From assembly GCF_004016445.2 (NCBI RefSeq), contig NZ_SADT02000004.1:124001-188000 (forward strand): a stretch of DNA of 64,000 nucleotides, given 5' to 3'. Source of the stretch: Mesorhizobium sp. M2E.F.Ca.ET.219.01.1.1. Its GTDB lineage: Bacteria > Pseudomonadota > Alphaproteobacteria > Rhizobiales > Rhizobiaceae. Position 1 is the stretch's first letter. Each line of letters starts with the position of its first letter. A program made the translations under genes and the position numbers. Under the pieces are notes generated by a model. The model worked only from the letters and a program-made list of their open reading frames with translations, was not told the origin of the DNA and searched no databases. Of this stretch, positions 35,070-43,848 are shown one piece after another.

Positions 35070-36242
35070 ATGTCAGATCATGGTTCTAGTCCGCGTGCCG
35101 TAGCTGATCCCGTAATTGATATCACCGACCTGTTTGCCTTCCCCAGCCCAGAACGCCCGAATCACCTTATTCTGGTCATGAACACGTTTCCATATTGCGG
35201 GCCCTCAGCGCTCTTTTCCGACGCAATCGACTACCGGATTCGCTTGCGCCCGCTCACCATCGCCTCAACTGGGGCAAAAGCAGCATTCGCGGTTGGTGAA
35301 GAGGAAACCTCATTCAGTTGCACGTTCTCGGCTGCGCAGAAAATTAAGGGAAGTCATCAGTTCGTACAGGAGGGCGTGTGCCGGACGGCGCATGGCGAGA
35401 CTATTACGTTCCGAGTCAACGACGGGCATGGTTCCCAATCAGGAGGACTGCGCGTTTTTGCGGGTATGAGATTGGACCCGTTCTTCTTGAACGGCGAGGG
35501 GATCCTGGCGACGGTGCTGACCCAGAAGCTCGCGTTCCCCGGAAATGGTAACAACACGGCGCACGGATACAACGTTCTCAGTATTGTCATCGAAGTCAAC
35601 GTCTCCGACCTCTTCAAGTCGGGCGATGGGTTGCTCTTTGCCGTTGCCGCTGAAACGATGACCATCGGCTCCGTTCGATCGCGTCTGGAAAGAGCCGGAC
35701 GCTCCGAGATAAAGCCGCTGGTTCTGCTCTTGAAAAATCTTGATCCTGTTAATCGCGATCTCGAGCTTCGGGAATTGTACAACCTCGAAGACCCGTTCCA
35801 ATTGGGGCCGCACTATGTGGGTGCGTATCGTGCTCGGATGAACGCTAATCTTCCGTTTTTTGATGGCCTTGATGGCAAGACCGACTGGCCTTTGGATCAA
35901 GGCGGGACTCATCCGCTGACCGAATTGTTGCTGGCCGATTTCCTCGTGGTCGATGTTTCGAAGCCGTTCACAGAGGATGGTTGGTTCGAGATTGAGCGCG
36001 CGATGTTGAAGGGGGAACCCCATCGGACCTGCGGCGGCAGGTGGCTCAACCATGATGTGATCGATTCCATTTTCAATCTTCTCGTCAATGCGGGTAACGG
36101 CCCCTTAATCAGCGATGGGGTTGATCAGGCGACCCAACCCTCCTCGCGGGCATTTCCATTTCTGTCCCCTCCGAACCCCAGCCCTCCGTCGACGCTTCCG
36201 AACCTTTCTGCGACGATTGCGGCTTCGGCCACGCGCGACTGA
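35070..36242 (+). CDS. DUF4331-family protein
   Basis: A 390-residue protein whose start VIDITDLFAFPSPERPNHLI and LVMNTFPYCGP matches the DUF4331 pattern, with the later LGRPHYVGA-like segment present as FQLGPHYVGAYRARMN. DUF4331 proteins are mostly exported and of unknown function; no signal peptide is present here. The last 50 residues are Pro/Ser-rich. It starts 12 bp after the DyP stop, so the two are almost certainly co-translated. Confidence 0.8.
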   Translation: MSDHGSSPRAVADPVIDITDLFAFPSPERPNHLILVMNTFPYCGPSALFSDAIDYRIRLRPLTIASTGAKAAFAVGEEETSFSCTFSAAQKIKGSHQFVQEGVCRTAHGETITFRVNDGHGSQSGGLRVFAGMRLDPFFLNGEGILATVLTQKLAFPGNGNNTAHGYNVLSIVIEVNVSDLFKSGDGLLFAVAAETMTIGSVRSRLERAGRSEIKPLVLLLKNLDPVNRDLELRELYNLEDPFQLGPHYVGAYRARMNANLPFFDGLDGKTDWPLDQGGTHPLTELLLADFLVVDVSKPFTEDGWFEIERAMLKGEPHRTCGGRWLNHDVIDSIFNLLVNAGNGPLISDGVDQATQPSSRAFPFLSPPNPSPPSTLPNLSATIAASATRD

Positions 36243-36263
36243 CGCTCCAAAGAGGATGATGCC

Positions 36264-37307
36264 ATGTTCGGATCGAGCGATGTATCTGCCGCCAGGGAGC
36301 CGCGAACCACGGATGGCACAATCGCATTACTGAACCTGCAGTCCCAGATCGATGTATACGAACGATCGGCAGTTCATGGGCAAGGAGCGTTTGTTGAGCT
36401 TCTTATGCTGCGGGCCCATCTGCTGGGACGCATCAAAGATGCAGAGTGGGCCAATGAATTAGCAGAAGCGGGCGTCCGCCAGGCTGATGCTGATGGTGCA
36501 GCGTTTGTCACCCGAGCCAGGGTGCGTGCCACCTTTCACCGATTCACAGAGGCGCTGCGCGACCTTGATGAAGCCGAACGCCTCGGAGTGCGCCACGACG
36601 TGGCAGACAACGAGCGCGCCACAATCTTCCAGGCGATCGGACGGTACGCGGATTCCTTCGTTATCCGCCGGACCGCAGCGGATCATTTGTCCAATTTCGA
36701 AACGCTTGGTGCACTGACTGTGCTCCACGCTGAATCCGGTGATACCGCCACGGCCGAGATCCTGTTTGACAAGACTCGTTCGTGTTATGGTGTCGTCTGT
36801 CCATTTCCAATTGCGATGCTGGATTTCCAACGAGGTCGGATGTGGATGACGGCAGGCGATCTAAAGCAAGCACGCATCTGGTTCGAAGCTGCATGCTTTC
36901 GGTTGCCCGACTATGCCCCAGCACAGGGGCACCTGGCCGAAGTCGATGCTGCGCTTGGGGAACGCAAAGCTGCGATCAATCGTCTGAGCGAGTACGCAGT
37001 TTCCTCCGACGATCCAGATTACGCAGCCCAATTGGCCCGAATCCTGGGAGAAAACGGGCAGCCGGAAGAAGCGATACGGTGGAGCACATTGGCGCTGGCT
37101 CGCTACAACGTTTTGTTGGGATCCCATCCTGCGGCTTTTGCTGATCATGCGGCAGAGTTCTTTCTGGAGTCTGGAAACGATCCAGAAAGGGCGCTTGAGT
37201 TGGCGAATATGAACCTGGAGCTTCGGAAAACTCCACGAGCTCGTGAGCTCGTCGCTCGTGCGGCAGAAGCTGTTCGCCTGCGATGTCATCTTATGACTCA
37301 GGAGTGA
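36264..37307 (+). CDS. TPR-repeat protein
   Basis: A 347-residue cytoplasmic protein made of helix pairs with TPR spacing: FVTRARVRATFHRFTEALRD, FETLGALTVLHAESGDTATA and YAAQLARILGENGQPEEAIR. No enzymatic domain is apparent. It starts 21 bp after the DUF4331 gene in the same operon and probably serves as an interaction partner. Confidence 0.75.
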   Translation: MFGSSDVSAAREPRTTDGTIALLNLQSQIDVYERSAVHGQGAFVELLMLRAHLLGRIKDAEWANELAEAGVRQADADGAAFVTRARVRATFHRFTEALRDLDEAERLGVRHDVADNERATIFQAIGRYADSFVIRRTAADHLSNFETLGALTVLHAESGDTATAEILFDKTRSCYGVVCPFPIAMLDFQRGRMWMTAGDLKQARIWFEAACFRLPDYAPAQGHLAEVDAALGERKAAINRLSEYAVSSDDPDYAAQLARILGENGQPEEAIRWSTLALARYNVLLGSHPAAFADHAAEFFLESGNDPERALELANMNLELRKTPRARELVARAAEAVRLRCHLMTQE

Positions 37308-37445
37308 GGCCTCATGTTTGTTGCGGATGGAAGGCTCGCAACGCAATCTCCCGCCTCCGCGAAATCGTCGTTGAACTAAGCCGGCGCGGCGCGACTATCA
37401 TATTAAACCAACTTAGAGCCGGTCGAACAACGCAAGGTAGAAACA

Positions 37446-38555
37446 ATGAAAAGGCGCGAGTTTATTACTTTGCTCGGCGGCACGGCAGTTGCCTCTCCCT
37501 TCACCGCAGCGGCGCAGCAGTCGCGACCTCCAAGCCCTGTGCGCGAGGACTGGGTGGGTCGGCGCAACGAGCCTGCACTCGAACCTGAGCTACCTATTGT
37601 GGACCCTCATCATCACCTCTTTGTCCGACCGGGATGGCGCTACATGCTGGACGACTTTCTGGCTGATACCGGTACGGGCCACAACATTGTTGGAACGGTA
37701 CTCGTGGAGGCCAACTCGATGTACCGTGACTCCGGCCCGGTCGAGATGCGCCCTGTCGGCGAAGTCGAATTCGCCAATGGCGTGGCCGCGACATGCGCCA
37801 GCGGATACTGCGGCAAGACTAGGGTCGCAGCGGGCATTGTTGGGAACGCCGACCTCAGGCTGGGCAGCCGCGTTGAGGCGGTGCTTGACGCGCTTTTGCG
37901 CGCCGGTGGCGACCGACTCCGCGGAATTCGTTATATCACGGCCTGGGACGCGGACACTTCACTCCTCAATCCGGCCTATCCGGTACCGCCCGGGCTGCTT
38001 GGCGACAACACATTTCGCGAGGGCTTCGCGTTACTCGGCCCTTTCGGACTCTCGTTCGATGCTTTGGTTCTTCACCCGCAACTTAATGATGTCGCGAACC
38101 TGGCCGGTGCATTCCCGGACACGAAAATTGCTCTCAACCACGTCGGCAGGCTGGTCGGAGTCGGCGCCTATGCCGGCAGGCTAAGCGAGCAATTTCCCCG
38201 CTGGGCCGCGTCGATTAAGGCGCTCGCTGCACACGAAAATGTCTATGTCAAAGTCGGCGGACTCGGCCAAGCCGTCAACGGTCTCGGATTTGAGGAGCTA
38301 GCCGAGCCGCCGTCGTCGGAGACGGTCGCAAATGCCATGCGCCCCTATGTCGAGACCTGCATCGAAGCCTTCGGGGCACAGCGTTGCATGTTTGAAAGCA
38401 ACTTCCCTCCCGACAAAGAGGGCTTCAGCTATTCAGTGTACTGGAACGCCTGTAAGTTGCTCACAAGAGGGGCGGGCGGGACGGAAAAGACGGATCTTTT
38501 CGCCAGAACGGCCACACGCTTTTATCGGCTCAACGGGATCGGGAATGCCGGTTGA
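37446..38555 (+). CDS. Tat-exported amidohydrolase family 2 protein
   Basis: A 369-residue protein with a twin-arginine leader (MKRREFITLLGGTAVASPF). The metal-binding start of the TIM-barrel amidohydrolase follows: IVDPHHHLFV with His55-57, then IALNHVGRLVG and late MFESNFPPDK with the Asp-containing loop. The family hydrolyses lactones or decarboxylates aromatic acids. A periplasmic location is predicted from the Tat signal. It lies 138 bp after the TPR gene and is the probable end of the operon. Confidence 0.85.
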   Translation: MKRREFITLLGGTAVASPFTAAAQQSRPPSPVREDWVGRRNEPALEPELPIVDPHHHLFVRPGWRYMLDDFLADTGTGHNIVGTVLVEANSMYRDSGPVEMRPVGEVEFANGVAATCASGYCGKTRVAAGIVGNADLRLGSRVEAVLDALLRAGGDRLRGIRYITAWDADTSLLNPAYPVPPGLLGDNTFREGFALLGPFGLSFDALVLHPQLNDVANLAGAFPDTKIALNHVGRLVGVGAYAGRLSEQFPRWAASIKALAAHENVYVKVGGLGQAVNGLGFEELAEPPSSETVANAMRPYVETCIEAFGAQRCMFESNFPPDKEGFSYSVYWNACKLLTRGAGGTEKTDLFARTATRFYRLNGIGNAG

Positions 38556-38802
38556 ATGGGCTTGCGGGAAGCGGGGACCGCGCGCCTTGTTCCGATATAC
38601 TGGAGAGACTGTCAGCCCATATCGGTGGAATCCCGCTGCCGGACAAAGGGCTGACCGCGAACTATCAAGGCGCCTGGCATTATAGAAAGCGTATCAAGAG
38701 CCGGCAGCGCTCCGTAGGTTTGTAGCCGCGCGATGATGCTGCGGCTGACGCCGGACGAGACTGCAATCTCATTGTCCGGCTCGCCTGCCGCCAAGCGGCC
38801 CA
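38556..38802. other. 247-bp junction region with possible helix-turn-helix remnant
   Basis: A minus-strand frame (38612-38803) encodes GRLAAGEPDNEIAVSSGVSR and SIIARLQTYG, which resembles a helix-turn-helix of a resolvase or small regulator. It is truncated exactly where the duplicated kinase fragment begins. It is probably a broken gene at the duplication junction. Confidence 0.35.
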
Positions 38803-39030
38803 AGGCGCCGCGAAAGTGGCCATTTCCGTCGAGGATTCAGGACCAGGGGGCGATCAGGAAGAAATGCCAGGATCTTTGATCCCTTTGTTACTACAAAGGC
38901 AAGCGGGATCGGGCTTGGTCTCGCTATTTGCAGAATGATCGTTGAGCAACACGGCGGTCACCTCTTGGCTTCGTCTGAACGGGACCAAGGCGCACGATTT
39001 GAAGTTGTTCTTCCGACTCTGCCAGCCTGA
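38803..39030 (+). pseudogene. Duplicated 3' fragment of the histidine kinase gene, frameshifted
   Basis: This segment copies the ATPase end of the kinase (from the codons for GAAKVAISVEDSG to the TGA after LPTLPA) with about 90 percent identity to 32249-32477. One C is missing where ATCGCC became ATGCC, which breaks the frame, and GGGATC became GGGGGC. The homology continues past the stop through the operator region to about 39119. It cannot encode a working kinase; what it contributes is the promoter now placed before the HupE-type gene. Confidence 0.85.
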
Positions 39031-39044
39031 ACAAGGCCAGCTAT

Positions 39045-39077
39045 ATTGTCCCCGGGGACAATGGCCGCAGGGACAAT
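39045..39077. promoter_or_regulatory. Duplicated operator array upstream of hupE-type gene
   Basis: ATTGTCCCCGGGGACAAT (39045-39062) is identical to the palindrome at 32492, with the third half-site GGGACAAT at 39070-39077. It is 61-94 bp before the HupE start. The flanking sequence (tagtcccgcgcttcgcgccg) is also copied, so the whole promoter was transplanted. Confidence 0.75.
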
Positions 39078-39138
39078 AGTCCCGCGCTTCGCGCCGTCGC
39101 ATTTTCCCGTCATTCACCGCGTAAAACGAGGGAATCCG

Positions 39139-39738
39139 ATGTTCAAGCGCTTGCTCTGCCTATTGACCGCAACAATCGCTACGACCGTCCCGGCATTCGC
39201 ACATGTCGGTGTCGGCAGCCGTGACTCGTTCATTACCGGCTTCATGCATCCGCTGTCCGGCCTCGACCACATCGTCGTGATGGTCGCGGTTGGGCTTTGG
39301 GCCGCCACATTGGGCGGGCGTGCCCTCTGGCTCGTTCCGACGGCGTTCATCGCAAGCATGACTCTGGGCTACGTGCTCTCTCTTGCCGGAACAGGGTTCC
39401 CTGTCGTTGAGCACATGGTCCTGGCTTCGGTTATCGCGGTTGGTATCCTCATCGCCGCATCGGTCCGGCTGCCGGCGACGGCCGGAGCAATGCTCGTCGG
39501 CGCCTTCGCCCTTTTCCACGGGGCGGCGCATGGCGGCGAACTCGGTGCCGCCAATTCATTGGGTTTCGGTGTCGGCTTTATTATCGCGACTGCTCTCCTC
39601 CACGCTGCCGGAATTGGAGTCCGCCCGCTCTTCGTTCGCGGCATCGGGCTGGAAAGGCAAGCGGCCGATTCCGTCACCCGATTGCTGGGCGCGGTCGCCG
39701 CGGCTCTCGGCGCGCTGGCCGCGTTCGGTGCCGTATAG
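39139..39738 (+). CDS. HupE/UreJ-family protein
   Basis: A 199-residue inner-membrane protein from ATG 39139 with a signal peptide (LLCLLTATIATTVPAFA) and five or six hydrophobic segments. The family metal motif HPxxGxDH is at residues 37-44 (FMHPLSGLDHIVVMVAVG), with a second His cluster in FHGAAHGGE. HupE/UreJ proteins are nickel (or cobalt) permeases linked to hydrogenase or urease; neither enzyme is in the window. Earlier frame starts lie inside the duplicated promoter and are rejected. Confidence 0.88.
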   Translation: MFKRLLCLLTATIATTVPAFAHVGVGSRDSFITGFMHPLSGLDHIVVMVAVGLWAATLGGRALWLVPTAFIASMTLGYVLSLAGTGFPVVEHMVLASVIAVGILIAASVRLPATAGAMLVGAFALFHGAAHGGELGAANSLGFGVGFIIATALLHAAGIGVRPLFVRGIGLERQAADSVTRLLGAVAAALGALAAFGAV

Positions 39739-39842
39739 ACGACAAGCATGACTGGCCGACGCGCATGGTGGCGGCCAGTCACCCATGACCAGGACGCCAC
39801 CGGCCTGTCGCCATGGTGCAGTAGCATTTGGAGCAGGGTGTC

Positions 39843-40727
39843 ATGACGCTTGCCAATCTGATTTCGAGCATACTCAGTCTGAGCTTGTTGGTGCTCGTCT
39901 TCGTGCTCGGGCTCAGAGCCAAGTTCGACGAGGTCACCTACCTGTTTCGCAACCCGGGTCTCCTTTGTCGTTCCATCCTCGCCATGAACATCCTGTTGGT
40001 GTGTATCGTTGTCGCGGCGAGCGTGCTTCTCAATCTTGATCCGGCCATCAAGATAGCGCTTGTGACTCTGGCGGTTTCTCCCGTTCCGCCTCTCCTTCCC
40101 AACAAGCAGATGGGCGCTGGCGGGACCTCCCACTACGCTATCGGGCTGCTTGTTGCAGCATCAGTCGTTTCGGTCGTCCTTGTGCCGCTTAGCATCGAGG
40201 CAATCGAGCATTTCTTCCCATTCGACCTCTACATTGCGCCGGGCAAGGTGTTTTCCGTTGTGGCGATGTCGATCTTCGTACCGCTGATACTCGGCATGTT
40301 AGTGGGGCGATTGGCGCCCAGCGTCGCCTCGAGAATTGCCGGTCCTTTGTCGTCAATAGCTATGGCCCTGTTGATCGTCGCGATCATTCCGGTCCTGATC
40401 AAGGCATGGCCCGATCTTTCTCGCCTTTTCGGGGACGGCGTGGTGCTCAGCCTCGTTCTCTTTACGGTCGTGGGACTGGCGCTTGGCCATTTGTTGGGTG
40501 GTCCGGAGCCGGCCAATCGAACGGCCCTCGCTCTCGCTAGCAGCACTCGACACCCCGCCGTCGCCATAGCGATTGCGACTCTCAATTTTCCGGACGTTCC
40601 CGGCGTTCCCGCCTTGATTCTCTACCACCTCGTGATCGGCGGGATCGTCTCGACGCTATATCTGCGATGGAGGCGAGGTACGACGCAGCCACCAATTGCC
40701 AGCTCGCATGCTGGCGGAAAGGGTTGA
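39843..40727 (+). CDS. Bile acid:sodium symporter (SBF)-like permease
   Basis: A 294-residue membrane protein from ATG 39843, with GGAG 8 bases upstream (ttggagcagggtgtc). It has nine to ten hydrophobic segments of the BASS fold, including ALVTLAVSPVPPLLPNKQMG and a crossover-like ANRTALALASSTRHPAVAIA. The substrate is unknown; the family moves organic anions with sodium. It follows HupE by about 100 bp and precedes the DUF3300 gene by 5 bp, forming one operon. Confidence 0.8.
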   Translation: MTLANLISSILSLSLLVLVFVLGLRAKFDEVTYLFRNPGLLCRSILAMNILLVCIVVAASVLLNLDPAIKIALVTLAVSPVPPLLPNKQMGAGGTSHYAIGLLVAASVVSVVLVPLSIEAIEHFFPFDLYIAPGKVFSVVAMSIFVPLILGMLVGRLAPSVASRIAGPLSSIAMALLIVAIIPVLIKAWPDLSRLFGDGVVLSLVLFTVVGLALGHLLGGPEPANRTALALASSTRHPAVAIAIATLNFPDVPGVPALILYHLVIGGIVSTLYLRWRRGTTQPPIASSHAGGKG

Positions 40728-40732
40728 TAGCT

Positions 40733-42031
40733 ATGAATGGATTGATGAACTGGAGAGTCATCGCTGCCCTCGTCTTGGTTTCCGCGGGGATAATGGTGGC
40801 GCCATCCGAAGGACGTGCGCAACAGCAGGCTGCCTCCACGACGACATCCGATCAGCAAGCCCCGCCGGGACGCAAGGCGCTGAGCGCGATGGAGATGGAA
40901 GTGCTTGTGGCTCGGATCGCTCTCTATCCCGATGAACTCGTCGCCCTGATTACGAGCGCCTCTATCCATCCGCTGCAGATCGTCGAGGCCGGGCGATATC
41001 TCGATGCCTATGCCAAGGACAAGAGCCTTAAGCCCAAGGATAGCTGGGATGGCTCAGTGATCTCCCTGCTTAACTATCCGGAGATCGTGACGATGATGAG
41101 CCACGACCTGGCGTGGACCCAGCAGCTCGGAGACGCCATCGCCTGGCAACAGAAGGACGTATTGGCCGCCATTCAGAAATTGCGCAGTGACGCTGTGGCC
41201 AAGGGCGTGATCAAGAGCGGCGACCAGATCAAGGTGGTCAAGGAGAACAACAACATCGTGATCCAGTCGTCGAATCCTGAAGTCGTCTACGTGCCGCGCT
41301 ACGATCCGAGGATTCTCTATGCGTCTGGCTATCCGCCGGCGCCGGTTGCCTACTACCCCAATCCCTATCCAAATTACTGGTATCCCACGGCAACCTTCTT
41401 CGCGGGTGCCGTCACCGGCGCGATATGGGCTGCGGCCGTTGACTGGAACAATGGCGGCGTATGGGGCGGTGGCTGGAACGGCAACGATATCAACATCGAC
41501 TGCAACAACTGCTTCAACAACCGCAACTTCAACGGCAAGGTGAACCTCAACGACGTCGATTGGAGGAACGTCGACCGCTCCAAGATCAAGATAGACAACG
41601 ACCAACTCGCCAAGTTCGATAGCACCAACATCCGCAACAGGGTCGAGGCGAACGATAACAATTCGCTCCGCAACCGCACGGCCGACATCAGGAACCGTGA
41701 CATCGCGGCAAGCCGTCCGAACGCGGCGGGCAAGGCGAAAAACATTCACAAAAGAACGCTGGAAGGCCTTCGGCCGGCCGCACATCGGCCGAGTGCGGGC
41801 CAGCGTGACGCGGCAAGGGCGGCAGCGCGTAGTTCCCACAAGGTCGACCGATCGGTAGGCAGGCCTCACCGACCCGCTGCCAAGGCGGAGAGGCGGCCGA
41901 GCAGGCCTTCGGCACACGCAAACAGGGGGCATCGCAGCCAGGTTTCCAAGGTCAATTCGCACCGAGGAACGCACGCCAGGCACGGCGGAAGGGGCCACAG
42001 GCCCGTCAAACACCACCGGCGCCGGCGTTGA
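40733..42031 (+). CDS. DUF3300-family exported protein
   Basis: A 432-residue protein from ATG 40733. It has a signal peptide (VIAALVLVSAGIMVAPSEGR, mature start near QQQAAS) and the DUF3300 core: LVARIALYPDELVALITSAS, SWDGSVISLLNYPEIVTMMS and SNPEVVYVPRYDPRILYA. A Tyr/Pro/Asn-rich segment and a highly basic tail (Arg/His-rich, ending HHRRRR) follow. The tail may bind nucleic acid or acidic polymer. Function unknown; envelope location predicted. It is directly downstream of the SBF-type permease. Confidence 0.85.
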   Translation: MNGLMNWRVIAALVLVSAGIMVAPSEGRAQQQAASTTTSDQQAPPGRKALSAMEMEVLVARIALYPDELVALITSASIHPLQIVEAGRYLDAYAKDKSLKPKDSWDGSVISLLNYPEIVTMMSHDLAWTQQLGDAIAWQQKDVLAAIQKLRSDAVAKGVIKSGDQIKVVKENNNIVIQSSNPEVVYVPRYDPRILYASGYPPAPVAYYPNPYPNYWYPTATFFAGAVTGAIWAAAVDWNNGGVWGGGWNGNDINIDCNNCFNNRNFNGKVNLNDVDWRNVDRSKIKIDNDQLAKFDSTNIRNRVEANDNNSLRNRTADIRNRDIAASRPNAAGKAKNIHKRTLEGLRPAAHRPSAGQRDAARAAARSSHKVDRSVGRPHRPAAKAERRPSRPSAHANRGHRSQVSKVNSHRGTHARHGGRGHRPVKHHRRRR

Positions 42032-42134
42032 GAGGAGCAGGCACGATCTGGCGGGATGATTTCATCCCGCCATGGTCAACTGCTACGGATGAATGAATAC
42101 CGAGACGCGCGTGGGCAACGACGGGAACACATCC

Positions 42135-42634
42135 ATGTCAAACGATCACATCGGAAGTACGACTCGACGGACTATGCTCGCGGCTGCCGCGCTCGCAGTG
42201 ACGGCCCCGGCGTCTTTCGCAAAAGCGAAGCCAAAGCCGAACGTCCGGCAGCTGAAATCCGAGCCCTGATCGAGACACATATCAAAGCCTTCAACGCACA
42301 AGACAACAAGCTCTTGTTCAGCGTGTTCAGTGACACCGCGATCATCATTGACGGCATTGCACCTTTTTGCTGGTTGAACCCTGATGCTCCTGCCAAATGG
42401 ATGGCTGACGCTGAGAAATGACGTAAGAAACTTGGCGTAACCAAAGAGGAATTCGTCTACGAGTGGGGCTTTTCGAACGTCGAGGACTCCTATGCATACG
42501 CTGCTATCTCAGGGACCCTCACCGTAACGACGAAGGGGCCAACTTTTCAGACTACCGGGCTGCTGGCGTATACGTTTGCCAAGCGCGATGGTGTCTGGAA
42601 GATACAGGCGCAGACTTGGGCGCGAACGTCGTAA
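42135..42634 (+). pseudogene. Tat-exported SnoaL/DUF4440-like protein, frameshift and nonsense
   Basis: The ATG at 42135 begins a Tat-like leader (GSTTRRTMLAAAALAVTAPA) that reads to a stop near 42270. The mature domain continues in a different frame (AAEIRALIETHIKAFNAQDN; FSVFSDTAIIIDGIAPF), so a frameshift lies near 42240. A second lesion is the in-frame TGA at 42419-42421 (after AKWMADAEK). Beyond it the NTF2-like fold resumes (EFVYEWGFSNVEDSYAYAAI; DGVWKIQAQTWAR) to the TAA at 42634. Two independent breaks make this a true pseudogene rather than a sequencing slip. Confidence 0.75.
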
Positions 42635-42945
42635 CTTGCCCTTGGTCCTCATTGGCGCGTTTAAGTTCCTCAAGGGCGAGTAGAAGCTGCGCCATGCGTC
42701 GCTGAGAGACATTTTGGGACGCAGATTTAGAACGCAATCCCAGACCTATGCGGTGGTCACGCGACCTCAAGTCTGACGATTCACGATGGCAGCGCAGAGC
42801 CCTCACTACGGGCTCCAGAGCGTCACCTAGCATCGCGCGAGCCGATGCCCTGTCGGGACTAGAGCTGCCTCGCAGCGGCTTTCTGTATCACCTACCTGAA
42901 AACTCTCAGGGACGGCGGGCGACCGGCTGTTGCAGCGCTGGCGAT

Positions 42946-43104
42946 ATGGCCGAGGTGCCAGCAGAAGCGGAAAAGACCATGCTGGAGGTGGAGGTGTTGG
43001 CCCGCATCATCGCCGACAAGATGCAGTATCCTCACGGCGTCGGCTGTCGGATCGATCTCACCCATAAACTTGATTTTGTCCTGGTGGCGAGGCGGCGCGA
43101 CTGA
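42946..43104 (+). CDS. Possible small protein
   Basis: A 52-residue frame (MAEVPAEAEKTMLEVEVLAR, then IIADKMQYPHGVGCRIDL) is followed 24 bp later by a strong intrinsic terminator, which supports a real plus-strand transcript ending here. The frame stays open upstream to 42748 with less protein-like sequence. No family is recognised and no strong ribosome binding site is seen. The ~310 bp between the pseudogene and this frame shows nothing else. Confidence 0.4.
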   Translation: MAEVPAEAEKTMLEVEVLARIIADKMQYPHGVGCRIDLTHKLDFVLVARRRD

Positions 43105-43127
43105 GCATTCGGCAAATTTGCCAACGC

Positions 43128-43157
43128 GGCCCGGCTGCTCAGGTGGCCGGGCCTTTT
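43128..43157 (+). terminator. Intrinsic terminator
   Basis: GGCCCGG (43128-43134) pairs with CCGGGCC (43147-43153) around a 12-nt loop, followed by TTTT. It lies between the small plus-strand frame and the stop of the convergent minus-strand gene, so it may serve both directions. Confidence 0.75.
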
Positions 43158-43165
43158 GATTTCTG

Positions 43166-43459
43166 TCACCCCGGGAGGCCGCCAGCCCGTTCGTCGCACT
43201 TGTAGATCGGGCAGCGGCCGTCACGGGTCGGGACATAGGCCGACATCGGCACCTGAGGCCAGTCGCACTCGTTGCCGAATTGCCTGACATAGCGTTCATA
43301 GGTGTTGGGGCCGGTGGTCAGTACCACGGAACGCTTGCTCTGGACCAGTTGCTGGAGTTGCTGGCAGCTCATCGTGCGGGTGTCGGGCCGGGCCTCACTG
43401 AGGCCGGTCGCGGCAAGCAGGATCGCTGCTGTCGTCAATGCAGTTAATAAGGTGGACAT
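43166..43459 (-). CDS. Small exported protein with four cysteines
   Basis: A 97-residue protein from ATG 43459 with GAGG upstream. The signal peptide (TALTTAAILLAATGLSEARP) is followed by a short domain with four Cys (MSCQQLQQLV; NECDWPQ; RCPIYKC) that could form two disulfides in the periplasm. Similar small proteins are common hypotheticals in rhizobia. Function unknown. Confidence 0.65.
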   Translation of the reverse strand: MSTLLTALTTAAILLAATGLSEARPDTRTMSCQQLQQLVQSKRSVVLTTGPNTYERYVRQFGNECDWPQVPMSAYVPTRDGRCPIYKCDERAGGLPG

Positions 43460-43848
43460 GGGCGGTATCCTCGATCGGGCAGGGCATGCCACACTCGCAT
43501 CTGGGCCAGCGGTTCCGCAACAGCCAGTTGGCCGGGCTTCGATCGTCCCAGGAAGGACGTGACCGTAATTGGTCCGGCGACTTGGCCTACTGGGCCGTTT
43601 TTTAGCGATTGTGAGACTGCTGGAAGCCGGCCACGTCGTACTGTGACACGCTCTTCGGATTGTGAGTTCAGCAGAGGACTCAAGGTCTGCTTCCCGAAAT
43701 CCTGCTTTCGAAACCGGAAGTTCCGCTTGCGGCCCCAACTAAGACATTTGACACCTTATACCGCAGCGTAGGCCCTCAGTGCGGCGCGGGCGGGGCTATG
43801 CTGTTTTGGGGCTTCGCGCCGCCCGCCATTGGCCAACCAGCGCTGTGT
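43460..43848. other. 389-bp region at the chromosome/mobile-DNA border
   Basis: No intact gene. Downstream of traD, where traG normally follows, only a short minus-strand frame is seen (MAGGAKPQNSIAPPAPH, then stop), which could be the stub of traG's N-terminus. The junction with non-mobile DNA probably lies here. Confidence 0.35.

Noticed and set aside
38803..39030. Second functional histidine kinase
   Set aside because: Only the last third of the gene is present and a 1-base deletion breaks its frame.
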